A stretch of 7,993 nucleotides of DNA from Candidatus Omnitrophota bacterium (lineage in GTDB: Bacteria > Omnitrophota > Koll11 > Tantalellales > Tantalellaceae). Below, piece by piece: positions 1 through 6,731 of this stretch. Position 1 is the stretch's first letter; each line of letters starts with the position of its first letter. Position numbers and translations under genes: made by a program. The stretch covers positions 1 through 7,993 of the forward strand of contig JADGBB010000023.1 of the NCBI GenBank assembly GCA_015231715.1, given 5' to 3'. Below the pieces are notes generated by a model. The model did not search any database. It was not told the origin of the DNA and saw only the letters and a program-made list of their open reading frames with translations.

Positions 1-555
1 GACGGAGGACTTGCTATACTTTTTGGATCATTGGCACCGGACGGAGCTGTTGTAAAAAAATCAGCCGTTGATCCTGCAATGTTGACTCATCAAGGTCCTG
101 CAAGAGTTTTTACATCTGAAGAAGACGCAATGAAAGCGATCATGACAGGTAAGATCAAAAAAGGTGATGTAATTGTAATCAAATATGAAGGACCTAAAGG
201 CGGACCAGGAATGAGAGAAATGCTTAGTCCCACGGCCGCAATAGCCGGAGAAGGCTTGGACAAAGACGTAGCGTTGATCACAGACGGCCGTTTTTCAGGC
301 GGGACAAGAGGCGCATCGATCGGCCATGTATCTCCTGAAGCGCAGGAAGGAGGCCCGATAGCTATCGTTGAAGAAGGCGACATAATAAAGATAGATATAC
401 CAAATAGAAAACTGGATCTTGATATTGATCCGGAAATAATTAAAAAGAGACTTTCAAAATGGATTCAACCTGATTATAAAATAAAAACTGGTTGTTTGTA
501 TCGATATGCAAAAATGGTAACATCCGCTTCGACAGGAGCTGTGTTTAAAGATTAG
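1..555 (+). CDS. ilvD: Dihydroxy-acid dehydratase, C-terminal part (5' end outside the window)
   Basis: Converts 2,3-dihydroxy-3-methylbutanoate (or the methylpentanoate) to the 2-keto acid, the third common step of valine, isoleucine and leucine synthesis; the enzyme is cytosolic and carries an Fe-S cluster. The frame is open from the first base and gives 184 codons before TAG; the family is about 550-560 residues, so this is the last third. Counting from the first codon, I see DGGLAIL (1-7), LAPDGAVVK (11-19), GPARVF (32-37), [11 protein letters not shown] (64-74) and the hallmark [11 protein letters not shown] followed by GHVSPEA (94-114). The serine in GRFSGGT is the proposed catalytic base in this family. 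The end, [16 protein letters not shown], is a normal IlvD/Edd C-terminus. The Fe-S cysteines lie upstream, outside the window. IlvD is preferred over the related Edd because of the LAPDGAVVK and VSPEA context. It looks intact. The NUDIX gene follows 8 nt later, so the two may be co-transcribed. Confidence 0.96.
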   Translation, partial: DGGLAILFGSLAPDGAVVKKSAVDPAMLTHQGPARVFTSEEDAMKAIMTGKIKKGDVIVIKYEGPKGGPGMREMLSPTAAIAGEGLDKDVALITDGRFSGGTRGASIGHVSPEAQEGGPIAIVEEGDIIKIDIPNRKLDLDIDPEIIKKRLSKWIQPDYKIKTGCLYRYAKMVTSASTGAVFKD

Positions 556-563
556 CAGGAATT

Positions 564-1055
564 ATGGTTAAATATAAATATTGCCCGGTTTGCGGGAGTG
601 AACTTAATAAAAAAGAAATTGATGGACGGGAGAGATCTTATTGCAAAACCTGTTCATGGGTTCATTATAAAAATCCATTGCCGGCTACTGCCGCCTTAGT
701 GGTTAATGACCGTGACGAGATATTGCTTATAAAAAGAAAAAAAGAGCCGTATAAAAATGCTTGGGCTCTTCCCGGCGGATTTATCGAGATCGATGAGACA
801 CTAGAAAATGGGGCATTACGGGAACTTAAGGAAGAAACAAATATTTCAGGAATAGTAAAAAAGAAAGTTGATGTTGTACTTCATGATAGTGATATGTACG
901 GTGCAGTTCTTATTATTGGATTTGAAATATGTCCGATAGATCATGATGTTGTGCCTGGCGATGATGCAATTGACGCAAAATATTTTTCTAAAAATAAAAT
1001 GCCTGAAATACCGATAAAAACTCACAGGCAATTGCTGAGTGCTTTTTTAAATTAA
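564..1055 (+). CDS. NUDIX hydrolase with N-terminal zinc ribbon
   Basis: A 163-residue predicted cytosolic pyrophosphohydrolase acting on a nucleoside diphosphate linked to another group; the exact substrate cannot be read from the sequence. Residues 7-30 form a zinc ribbon with two CxxC knuckles (C7, C10, C27, C30), like the one in NudC-type and many ADP-ribose-pyrophosphatase-like proteins. The NUDIX box runs from G72 to I94 and fits GX5EX7REUXEEXGU: E78, R86, E87, E90 and E91 are all present, giving the metal-binding glutamates, but the last glycine is N93. The start is set by the zinc ribbon beginning at once after the methionine; an AGGA at 557-560 sits only 3 nt before ATG, shorter than usual. 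It lies 8 nt after ilvD and 48 nt before bioB, so it more likely belongs to the ilvD transcript than to the biotin operon. NADH pyrophosphatase is less likely, because that protein is longer and has a further conserved C-terminal motif. Confidence 0.88.
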   Translation: MVKYKYCPVCGSELNKKEIDGRERSYCKTCSWVHYKNPLPATAALVVNDRDEILLIKRKKEPYKNAWALPGGFIEIDETLENGALRELKEETNISGIVKKKVDVVLHDSDMYGAVLIIGFEICPIDHDVVPGDDAIDAKYFSKNKMPEIPIKTHRQLLSAFLN

Positions 1056-1072
1056 AGTATTTTTTTGTTTTG

Positions 1073-1105
1073 ATCGTCAACCAAATAAAAATGGAAGTTT
1101 ACAAT
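1073..1105. promoter_or_regulatory. Possible BirA (biotin repressor) operator overlapping the bioB start
   Basis: Two half-sites face each other: ATCGTCAACC at 1073-1082 and AGTTTACAAT at 1096-1105. Against the classic BirA consensus ATTGTAAACC/GGTTTACAAT they match 8 of 10 and 9 of 10 bases, and 7 of 10 positions pair as an inverted repeat. The position, directly before the first biotin gene, is where a BirA site is expected. Two things weaken the call. The spacer is 13 nt, whereas known sites usually have about 14-16. The right half also covers the end of the ribosome binding site and the first two bases of the bioB ATG. No birA gene is in the window. No convincing promoter hexamers were found in the same gap. 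Confidence 0.4.
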
Positions 1106-2093
1106 GGAGAAGATTGATTATATAAATTTAGTCAACTTGCCTTTAATCGATATTTTTCGTCTTGTTGATGAACTAAGAAGAGAAACTAAACGTGAAGACA
1201 TCGATCTTTGCAGTATAGTGAATGCAAAATCAGGAACATGTTCTGAAAACTGTAAATTTTGCGCTCAATCAAGTCACCATTCAACTTCTGTTTTGAAATA
1301 TCCGATCTTATCGGCAAATGAAATAGTTGAAGAAGCTAATAAAGCTGTCAGCATTGGGGCCAGAAGGTTCGGGATAGTAACAAGCGGTAACTCTTTAACC
1401 TCTGATGAAATTGAAATAATATGTGATGCAATTTTAAAAATAAAATCAATCGCAGATATAGATATTTGTGCTTCTTTAGGGGCGCTACCTTATACAGATT
1501 TTGTTTTACTGAAAAAATCCGGCCTAAAAAGATATCATCATAACATTGAAACCTCACCTCGTTTTTATGCCCAGATGGTGACAACACATGATTTTAGTGA
1601 AAGAATACTTACTATTAAAAATGCAAAAAAAGCAGGTCTTGAAGTCTGTTCCGGCGGCATTATAGGTCTTGGCGAAACGTGGGAAGATCGCATTGATATG
1701 GCTATTTTGTTGTCCGAAATGCATGTTAATGCGGTTCCCATAAATATTCTTGTTCCTATCGCAGGTACGCCGCTTCAATATGCAGAAAGTTTATCTGTTA
1801 AAGATATTTTAAAAACTATAGCGATTTTTAAATTAATATTGAAGACCAAAGTAATAAAAATTGCTGCAGGCCGGGAAAAATATTTTGATTCAGAATATGT
1901 TAAACTTAGTTATGACACTGAGATCAACGAGATATGTAAATATTTCAATATTAAAGATCCAGGCACGCTTATCTATCTTGCAGGAGCAAGCGGGATGATG
2001 ATCGGGGGATATCTTACTATAAGAGGCAGAGAAGTTAAGGATGATTATAAATTACTGGATGAAGTGTTTGAATTATGGGGCAAAGAAAAATAA
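1104..2093 (+). CDS. bioB: Biotin synthase (radical SAM), variant lacking the Cys97-equivalent ligand
   Basis: Inserts sulfur into dethiobiotin to make biotin, the last step of the pathway. The 329-residue length is normal. The radical-SAM motif CxxxCxxC is C46, C50, C53, within KSGTCSENCKFCAQS. Other family signatures are ICASLG (121-126), HHNIETS (145-151), VCSGGIIGLGE (181-191), INILVPIAGTPL (213-224) and AAGRE (254-258). In E. coli BioB the sulfur-donating [2Fe-2S] cluster is held by Cys97, Cys128, Cys188 and Arg260. Here C122, C182 and R257 match three of these, but the Cys97 position is Gly90 (codon GGG at 1371-1373, in RFGIVTSG). An extra cysteine, C36, sits in DLCSIV before the radical-SAM motif. 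I recall this arrangement from BioB of anaerobic clostridia, a group for which an auxiliary [4Fe-4S] cluster has been described; that assignment is inference. The start has GGAAG at 1093-1097, 6 nt upstream. It is the first gene of the biotin operon and overlaps bioF by 19 nt. Confidence 0.96.
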   Translation: MEKIDYINLVNLPLIDIFRLVDELRRETKREDIDLCSIVNAKSGTCSENCKFCAQSSHHSTSVLKYPILSANEIVEEANKAVSIGARRFGIVTSGNSLTSDEIEIICDAILKIKSIADIDICASLGALPYTDFVLLKKSGLKRYHHNIETSPRFYAQMVTTHDFSERILTIKNAKKAGLEVCSGGIIGLGETWEDRIDMAILLSEMHVNAVPINILVPIAGTPLQYAESLSVKDILKTIAIFKLILKTKVIKIAAGREKYFDSEYVKLSYDTEINEICKYFNIKDPGTLIYLAGASGMMIGGYLTIRGREVKDDYKLLDEVFELWGKEK

Positions 2094-3226
2094 TTGATTT
2101 TATACAAAACAGAGAAAATGACGGCTTGTTAAGAACATTATCCGTTGTGGAAAAATATGCTCCCGGAAAGATCACGGTTGCCGGAAAAGAATATATCAAT
2201 TTTTCATCAAATGATTATATAGGGTTAGCTCATCATTCAGAGCTATTGAACGTTATAAGGGATAAAGGCCTGAATGTTTATGCGTCGGCTTCTTCACGTC
2301 TAATGACTGGCACAGGATTACTTCACAATGAATTGGAAATCAAAACAGCCTCTTTTAAAAACAAAGAAGCTGCTATGGTGTTTAATTCAGGATATCAAGC
2401 AAATGTAGGAGTCATAAGCGCAATGGTCGGCAAGGGGGACGCAGTTTTTTGTGACAAGTTAGTTCATGCCAGCATTATAGACGGAAGTTTACTTTCAGGA
2501 TGCAAGCTGTATAGATTTAATCATAATGATCCGGCTCATTTGGAATATATTCTTGATAAGTATCGAAAAAAATACGATAGAGCTCTTTTGGCGATAGAAA
2601 GCATATACAGCATGGACGGTGATAGAGCAAAATTAAGCGAATTTGAACTTATTAAAGAAAAGTATGATCTTATCGGTATGGTTGACGAGGCACATGCTAC
2701 AGGCATATTCGGGAAAAATGGATCCGGTCTTGTCGAGGAGGAAGGCAATACAGCATCTTGGGATATAATAATGGGTACATTCAGTAAAGCATTGGGCGGA
2801 TTTGGTGCATATATAGCCTGTGATATTATAACTAAAAAATATTTGATCAATACATGCAGAAGTTATATTTATTCAACATCTTTGCCTTTTCATGTTATTG
2901 CCTCTGATATCAAATCTCTTGATATCATAAAAGAAGAACCTGTTAGACGAAAAGATCTTTTAGAAAAATCTGTTTTTTTAAGAAATAATTTAAAGTCGAT
3001 CGGATTAAATGTTTTAGGTGAGAGCCAAATTATTCCTACAGTTTTTAAAGATGCTCATAAAACTCTAGAGATATCTGAAAAATTAAAGAGTAAGGGTCAT
3101 TGGGTTACTGCTGTCAGGCCTCCAACTGTGCCCGGCGGGACTTCAAGATTAAGGATAAGCTTAAATTATGATCATTCTATGGAAAATATTTCGGATCTTG
3201 TAAATGCTATAAAGGATTGTATATAA
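2075..3226 (+). CDS. bioF: 8-amino-7-oxononanoate synthase
   Basis: PLP-dependent condensation of a pimeloyl thioester with L-alanine to give 8-amino-7-oxononanoate (KAPA). It has 383 residues, as usual for the alpha-oxoamine synthase family. Visible motifs are NFSSNDYIGL (42-51), the SASSRLMTGTGLLHNELE stretch (71-88), FNSGYQAN (103-110), KLVHASIIDG (128-137; H131 stacks on PLP), SIYSMDGD (176-183), DEAHATG (204-210; D204 and H207 contact the cofactor) and the Schiff-base lysine K238 in GTFSKALGGFGAY (234-246). The C-terminal RLRISLNYDHS (358-368) corresponds to the family's LRI-s-ls-a-H segment. BioF is preferred over the 2-amino-3-ketobutyrate ligase and ALA synthase relatives because of the biotin-operon setting. 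The start lies 19 nt inside bioB; the N-terminus from there (IIDFIQNRENDGLLRTL) aligns naturally with BioF starts, and a weak GGATGAAG is at 2058-2065. Overlap implies translational coupling to bioB. Confidence 0.96.
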   Translation: MGQRKIIDFIQNRENDGLLRTLSVVEKYAPGKITVAGKEYINFSSNDYIGLAHHSELLNVIRDKGLNVYASASSRLMTGTGLLHNELEIKTASFKNKEAAMVFNSGYQANVGVISAMVGKGDAVFCDKLVHASIIDGSLLSGCKLYRFNHNDPAHLEYILDKYRKKYDRALLAIESIYSMDGDRAKLSEFELIKEKYDLIGMVDEAHATGIFGKNGSGLVEEEGNTASWDIIMGTFSKALGGFGAYIACDIITKKYLINTCRSYIYSTSLPFHVIASDIKSLDIIKEEPVRRKDLLEKSVFLRNNLKSIGLNVLGESQIIPTVFKDAHKTLEISEKLKSKGHWVTAVRPPTVPGGTSRLRISLNYDHSMENISDLVNAIKDCI

Positions 3227-3240
3227 ACAATTGATTTTTT

Positions 3241-3247
3241 GGGATGA
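3241..3247 (+). promoter_or_regulatory. Ribosome binding site that decides the start of the esterase gene
   Basis: GGGATGA lies 5 nt before the ATG at 3253. The alternative ATG at 3244 is inside this motif, with the GGG directly against it, which leaves no room for ribosome pairing. The site therefore favours the 3253 start. Confidence 0.5.
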
Positions 3248-3252
3248 TTTCT

Positions 3253-3927
3253 ATGACTAAATTTCGCTACATAGATAGAGGAAGATCTGAAGTGGCTGTT
3301 CTACTTTCCGGATGGGCTACAGATTACAGGGTATATTCAGGTCTCAACTTAGATTATAATTACTTAGTTCCGGAAAACATTTCTTTATGTGATTTTTTTG
3401 ATGTTTTATATGACGCCATACAGAACTATGAAGTATGTTTGGTAGGGTGGTCTTTTGGCGGAGTTTTGGCTGCTGATTTTTTAGTGAAATTTCCTGAGAA
3501 GATAAAAAAAGCTGTATTTTGTGCTGTCAAAGAAAAATATAATCAGTCGCTTATTGACCAGACAATACTTATGATCAAGAGGAATAAAAATGCTTATCTG
3601 AAGTCTTTTTATCGTGAATGTTTAAAAGGCCATACGGATGATGAAAAACAATCTTTGAGCAGGGAATTGATCGATGAATATATAGCAAAATCTAATGAAG
3701 ATGACCTTGTATCAAAACTTGAATATCTTAAAAACAACCCATTGAATATTGAAAAATTAAAAGAACATGAACATAAAATAACTTTTTTATACGGAGATAA
3801 GGATCAGGTTGTTCTATTAGAAGATTCTCTTAAGTTGAGAACACATTTTTCGGATGATTGTTTTTGTGAGGTTGTAAATACGGGGCATCTGACATTTTTA
3901 TGCCCGGCATTAAAGTATCTAATTTAA
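3253..3927 (+). CDS. bioH: Alpha/beta hydrolase, predicted pimeloyl-ACP methyl ester esterase (BioH-like)
   Basis: Predicted to remove the methyl group placed by BioC, releasing pimeloyl-ACP for BioF and ending chain elongation. From the 3253 start it has 224 residues, shorter than E. coli BioH (256). The nucleophile elbow is GWSFGG (65-70) with S67, close to the GWSLGG of BioH. D184 in YGDKD and H212 in NTGHLTF are in the right places for the acid and base of a Ser-Asp-His triad. LSGWATD (18-24) gives the oxyanion-hole strand. A lysine- and glutamate-rich region (about 93-165) should form the lid. The position between bioF and bioC matches where BioG sits in Haemophilus-type operons, and the LSGWATD start recalls BioG (FAGWGT), while the elbow and triad look like BioH. 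The family assignment is therefore open; the symbol is given by role. An upstream in-frame ATG at 3244 would add three residues but has no usable ribosome site. bioC follows after 2 nt. Confidence 0.8.
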   Translation: MTKFRYIDRGRSEVAVLLSGWATDYRVYSGLNLDYNYLVPENISLCDFFDVLYDAIQNYEVCLVGWSFGGVLAADFLVKFPEKIKKAVFCAVKEKYNQSLIDQTILMIKRNKNAYLKSFYRECLKGHTDDEKQSLSRELIDEYIAKSNEDDLVSKLEYLKNNPLNIEKLKEHEHKITFLYGDKDQVVLLEDSLKLRTHFSDDCFCEVVNTGHLTFLCPALKYLI

Positions 3928-3929
3928 TT

Positions 3930-4703
3930 ATGGAAAAAAATAAAATAAATCATAATTTTTCACAGGCAGCATTTTTGTACGATGATTTTTCGGGTACTCA
4001 AAAGAAATGTGCCGATATATTGATTAACAAAATCGTCCGGGATACTAATGAAAATATCCTTGAGATAGGTTGCGGTACCGGATTTTATACCTCTCTTTTG
4101 GATGAAAAGTTTCGATCATCTAACATTTGGGCGATAGATATATCGGAAAAGATGCTTGAAGCGGCAAAAAATAAAAAACTATCTAATAATACAAACTGTG
4201 TGTTTGATGACGGAGAAAGTTATTATTCATCTAATAAGTTTGATCTTGTAACTTCAAATTCCGTGTTCCAGTGGATGGAAAACTTTGAATATGTTATTGA
4301 TCGATACGTTAATATGCTTACTTCCAATGGTGAAATATTCTTTTCATGTTATGGTCCTGATACTTTTTATGAACTTGACGCTGTTATCGGAGGTGTGCTT
4401 GGAAATGACAGCAAAATAACCGCCTCCGGGTTTAAAAAGAAAGATTTTTATTTCAATATAATGAAAAAATATTTTAATGATGTATCGATAGAAGAAAATT
4501 GTTTCGTTGAGACGTTTGATACTTTGTATGATTTTTTCAGAGTTATGAAAAAAACAGGCGTGACCGGAGCCGGTCTTGGAATAAAAAAATTTTGGGGCAG
4601 ACAATTATTGGCAATGATGGAAAAAGAATATTTAGATAGATTTAGTACAATTAAATGCACTCATCAAGTATTTTTTGTAAGCTGCAAAATGAGAAAAATA
4701 TGA
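3930..4703 (+). CDS. bioC: Malonyl-ACP O-methyltransferase
   Basis: SAM-dependent methyltransferase that esterifies the free carboxyl of malonyl thioester, so the fatty acid synthesis machinery can extend it to pimeloyl methyl ester. It has 257 residues from the ATG at 3930. Motif I, ILEIGCGTGFYT (43-54), binds SAM; the acidic end of the next strand is AIDISEKML (68-76). The BioC-typical SNSVFQWMENF (109-119; family form sN-alQW) and YGPDTFYEL (141-149; family form fGpgT-EL) separate it from general class I methyltransferases. DFFRVMKKTGVTGAG (201-215) matches the family's L-r-LK-iGA segment. The reading frame is open further upstream to an ATG at 3900, but BioC proteins begin with a short charged stretch followed by F-a-AA-Y, and MEKNKINHNFSQAA from 3930 fits this exactly. 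No clear ribosome site precedes it; 2 nt separate it from the esterase stop, suggesting coupled translation. The stop shares ATGA with bioD. Confidence 0.95.
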   Translation: MEKNKINHNFSQAAFLYDDFSGTQKKCADILINKIVRDTNENILEIGCGTGFYTSLLDEKFRSSNIWAIDISEKMLEAAKNKKLSNNTNCVFDDGESYYSSNKFDLVTSNSVFQWMENFEYVIDRYVNMLTSNGEIFFSCYGPDTFYELDAVIGGVLGNDSKITASGFKKKDFYFNIMKKYFNDVSIEENCFVETFDTLYDFFRVMKKTGVTGAGLGIKKFWGRQLLAMMEKEYLDRFSTIKCTHQVFFVSCKMRKI

Positions 4704-5386
4704 AAAAGCAGTCTTTTTTTATAACAGGAACAGATACAGGATCCGGGAAAACTATAGCAACAGGTCTTTTAGGACGCTATTTTAAGGATGCCGGCAAAAA
4801 AGTTATTACACAAAAATGGGTGCAGACCGGTGATAAAAATATTTCATCTGATATATTGGCACATCTTGATCTGATGGATATCACGTTCGAACAAATAAGT
4901 AAAATCAAAGATCTTGTCATGCCTTATATTTTTGAATTTCCTGCTTCGCCTCATTTAGCGGCGATTAAAGCAGGATGTAGAATAAACGTAGAAAAGATAA
5001 AAAGGTCATATTTTGATCTAATGAATGATTTCGATGTCATACTTGTCGAGGGTTCAGGCGGTGTTATGGTTCCTATCGCAGAAGATGTTTTAATGATAGA
5101 TATATGCTCTGAATTGAATATTCCGGCTATATTGGTAATAGGAAATAAATTAGGCGCAATAAATCATTCTTTATTGACAATTGGAGCTTTAAGAGAAAAA
5201 AAAATTGATTTAACCGGTCTTGTTTTCAATAATATCTGCAATGAAACGCCAAGTGAGATATTGAATGATAACATGAAAATAATTGAGAAGATAACAGGTG
5301 AACGGATAATAGGGATAATTGATAATTTCCGAGGAAAACAAACTGCCTCAGGGAGTCTTAAAATAAAAGGTAATTTTAAATTTTAA
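4700..5386 (+). CDS. bioD: ATP-dependent dethiobiotin synthetase
   Basis: Closes the ureido ring of 7,8-diaminopelargonate with CO2 and ATP to give dethiobiotin. It has 228 residues from the ATG at 4700, the usual size. The P-loop is GTDTGSGKT (10-18), with K17. The catalytic-lysine segment reads QKWVQTG (38-44): K39 aligns with E. coli Lys37, but the following proline of the common KPV motif is W40. D51 in SSDIL, FPASPH (80-85) for substrate binding, VEGSGGVMVP (116-125) and IGNKLGAINHSLLT (147-160) are all as expected. The open frame extends to an ATG at 4655, but the family starts just before the P-loop strand (KKQSFFITGTDT), so 4700 is chosen; this start overlaps the bioC stop in ATGA. 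bioA begins 1 nt after the stop. The C-terminal 20 residues are not conserved. Confidence 0.95.
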   Translation: MKKQSFFITGTDTGSGKTIATGLLGRYFKDAGKKVITQKWVQTGDKNISSDILAHLDLMDITFEQISKIKDLVMPYIFEFPASPHLAAIKAGCRINVEKIKRSYFDLMNDFDVILVEGSGGVMVPIAEDVLMIDICSELNIPAILVIGNKLGAINHSLLTIGALREKKIDLTGLVFNNICNETPSEILNDNMKIIEKITGERIIGIIDNFRGKQTASGSLKIKGNFKF

Positions 5387-5387
5387 A

Positions 5388-6731
5388 ATGAATAACTTAA
5401 TAAAAAAAGACCTTGCATATAATTGGCATCCTTACACTCAGATGAAGGATTGTGAAACCATGCCGCCGATCCCGATAAAAAACGCACATGGGGCAAAACT
5501 TTACGATCATGAAGGCAATTTTTATTACGACACCATTTCTAGCTGGTGGTGTAATATCCATGGACACACTAATCCGAAAATAATCCGGGCAATTACCGAA
5601 CAAGCAACAAAACTTGAACATACATTATTTGCCGGTTTTACTCATGAACCTGCAGTTATGCTTTCGGAAAAACTTATTCAAATAACACCTGATGGATTGG
5701 ACAAGGTTTTTTATTCGGATAACGGCTCAACCGCTGTAGAAGTGGCTTTAAAAATGTCGCTTCAATATTGGCAGAATATCGGTATTACAGATAAAAAACA
5801 TTTTGTATCTTTTGATCGGGGTTATCACGGAGATACAGCAGGAGCAATGAGCGTAAGCGGAAAAAGTATTTATAATGATAAATTTAAACCTATAATGACA
5901 GACCATTTTCAGGTACTGACTCCATATTGTTACAGATGTCCTCTTGAACTCGAACAAAAAAGCTGCTCAATAGGATGTATGACATTAATGGAAAATATAC
6001 TTAGAAAAAATTCTTCATCTATTTCAGCCATTATAATAGAGCCATTATTGCTGGGAGCAGGCGGCATGATCATTTACCCTCATGAATATTTGAAAAAAGT
6101 TTACGACCTTGCAAAAAAATATAATGTTCATTTGATATTCGATGAAGTCGCTACAGGTTTCGGCAGAACAGGTAAGATGTTCGCTTTTGAGCATGCCTCG
6201 ATCGTGCCTGATTTTTTATGCTTATCAAAAGGAATAACTTCGGGATACTTGCCGCTAAGCGTTACAATGACATCCAATGAAATATATAATTCATTTTACG
6301 GTGACTATGATGAGTATAAAACTTTTTATCATGGCCATACATATACCGCTAATCCTATCGCCTGCGCTGCGGCTTTGGCATCAATAGAAATTTTTGAAAC
6401 TGAACAAACATTGTATAATGTTGAACTTATAAATAATAAACTAAATTCTTTTCTTGATAAAACAAAAGACTTAGACTTTGTCGGTGATATCAGGAGTATT
6501 GGTTGTGTCGGAGCAATTGAAATTGTTGAGAACAAATTAACAAAAAATACCCATGATCCTAAAAAACGAATAGGACTGAAAATTTATAACGAGTCTTTGA
6601 AACAAAATCTTATACTCAGGCCTATGGGAAATGTTATGTATTTCTTTTTGCCATTATGTTTGTCTATCGAAGAGTTAGATGATATATTCGATAAAGCAGG
6701 TAAAGTTATAAATAATAGGTTAATGCTATGA
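5388..6731 (+). CDS. bioA: Adenosylmethionine-8-amino-7-oxononanoate aminotransferase
   Basis: PLP enzyme that moves the amino group of SAM to KAPA, giving 7,8-diaminopelargonate. It has 447 residues, a normal length. The N-terminal NWHPYTQM (12-19) and SSWWCNIHGH (51-60) are BioA hallmarks that separate it from other class III aminotransferases. GSTAVEVALKM (113-123) binds the PLP phosphate, GYHGDTAGAMS (145-155) carries the Tyr and Asp equivalents of E. coli Tyr144 and Asp147, IFDEVATGFGRTG (250-262) holds D252 that contacts the pyridine nitrogen, and K281 in LSKGITSGYLPL is the Schiff-base lysine. YHGHTYTANPIACAAALAS (314-332) and LRPMGNVMYF (410-419; R411 matches the conserved substrate carboxylate Arg) complete the site. 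Residues 181-197 carry four cysteines (C181, C184, C193, C197), which may bind a metal; I recall similar spacing in some other BioA proteins. The start is 1 nt after bioD, without a close ribosome site. The stop overlaps the next gene in ATGA. Confidence 0.97.
   Translation: MNNLIKKDLAYNWHPYTQMKDCETMPPIPIKNAHGAKLYDHEGNFYYDTISSWWCNIHGHTNPKIIRAITEQATKLEHTLFAGFTHEPAVMLSEKLIQITPDGLDKVFYSDNGSTAVEVALKMSLQYWQNIGITDKKHFVSFDRGYHGDTAGAMSVSGKSIYNDKFKPIMTDHFQVLTPYCYRCPLELEQKSCSIGCMTLMENILRKNSSSISAIIIEPLLLGAGGMIIYPHEYLKKVYDLAKKYNVHLIFDEVATGFGRTGKMFAFEHASIVPDFLCLSKGITSGYLPLSVTMTSNEIYNSFYGDYDEYKTFYHGHTYTANPIACAAALASIEIFETEQTLYNVELINNKLNSFLDKTKDLDFVGDIRSIGCVGAIEIVENKLTKNTHDPKKRIGLKIYNESLKQNLILRPMGNVMYFFLPLCLSIEELDDIFDKAGKVINNRLML

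Noticed and set aside
90..383. Minus-strand open frames opposite ilvD, bioB, bioF, bioC, bioA and others
   Set aside because: They are antisense shadows of well-supported genes, with no recognisable domains or ribosome sites.
1041..1070. Rho-independent terminator after the NUDIX gene (T-run at 1061-1066)
   Set aside because: Only a 4-bp CTTT/AAAG stem with A/T pairs precedes the T-rich stretch; far too weak.
1032..1092. Sigma-70 promoter for bioB, e.g. TTGCTG with TAAAGT, or TTGTTT with TAAAAA
   Set aside because: Matches of about half to two thirds per hexamer with spacings of 15 nt; in an AT-rich gap such hits are expected by chance, and the second would start transcription at the ribosome site.
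3900..3929. Upstream ATG start for bioC
   Set aside because: It would add ten residues with no similarity to BioC starts and lies inside the esterase gene; the 3930 start matches the family.
4562..4575. Perfect palindrome GACCGG-AG-CCGGTC as a hairpin or protein site
   Set aside because: It lies inside bioC, encodes a plausible TGAG stretch of the protein, has only a 2-nt loop and no T-run after it.
4655..4699. Upstream ATG start for bioD
   Set aside because: It would overlap bioC by 49 nt and add 15 residues before the P-loop strand, which the family does not have.
5196..5204. Run of nine A in bioD (and another at 6987-6995 in the adenosyltransferase) as a slippage or phase-variation site
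   Set aside because: Both runs are in intact frames and such runs of lysine codons are common in AT-rich genes; nothing downstream depends on a shifted frame.
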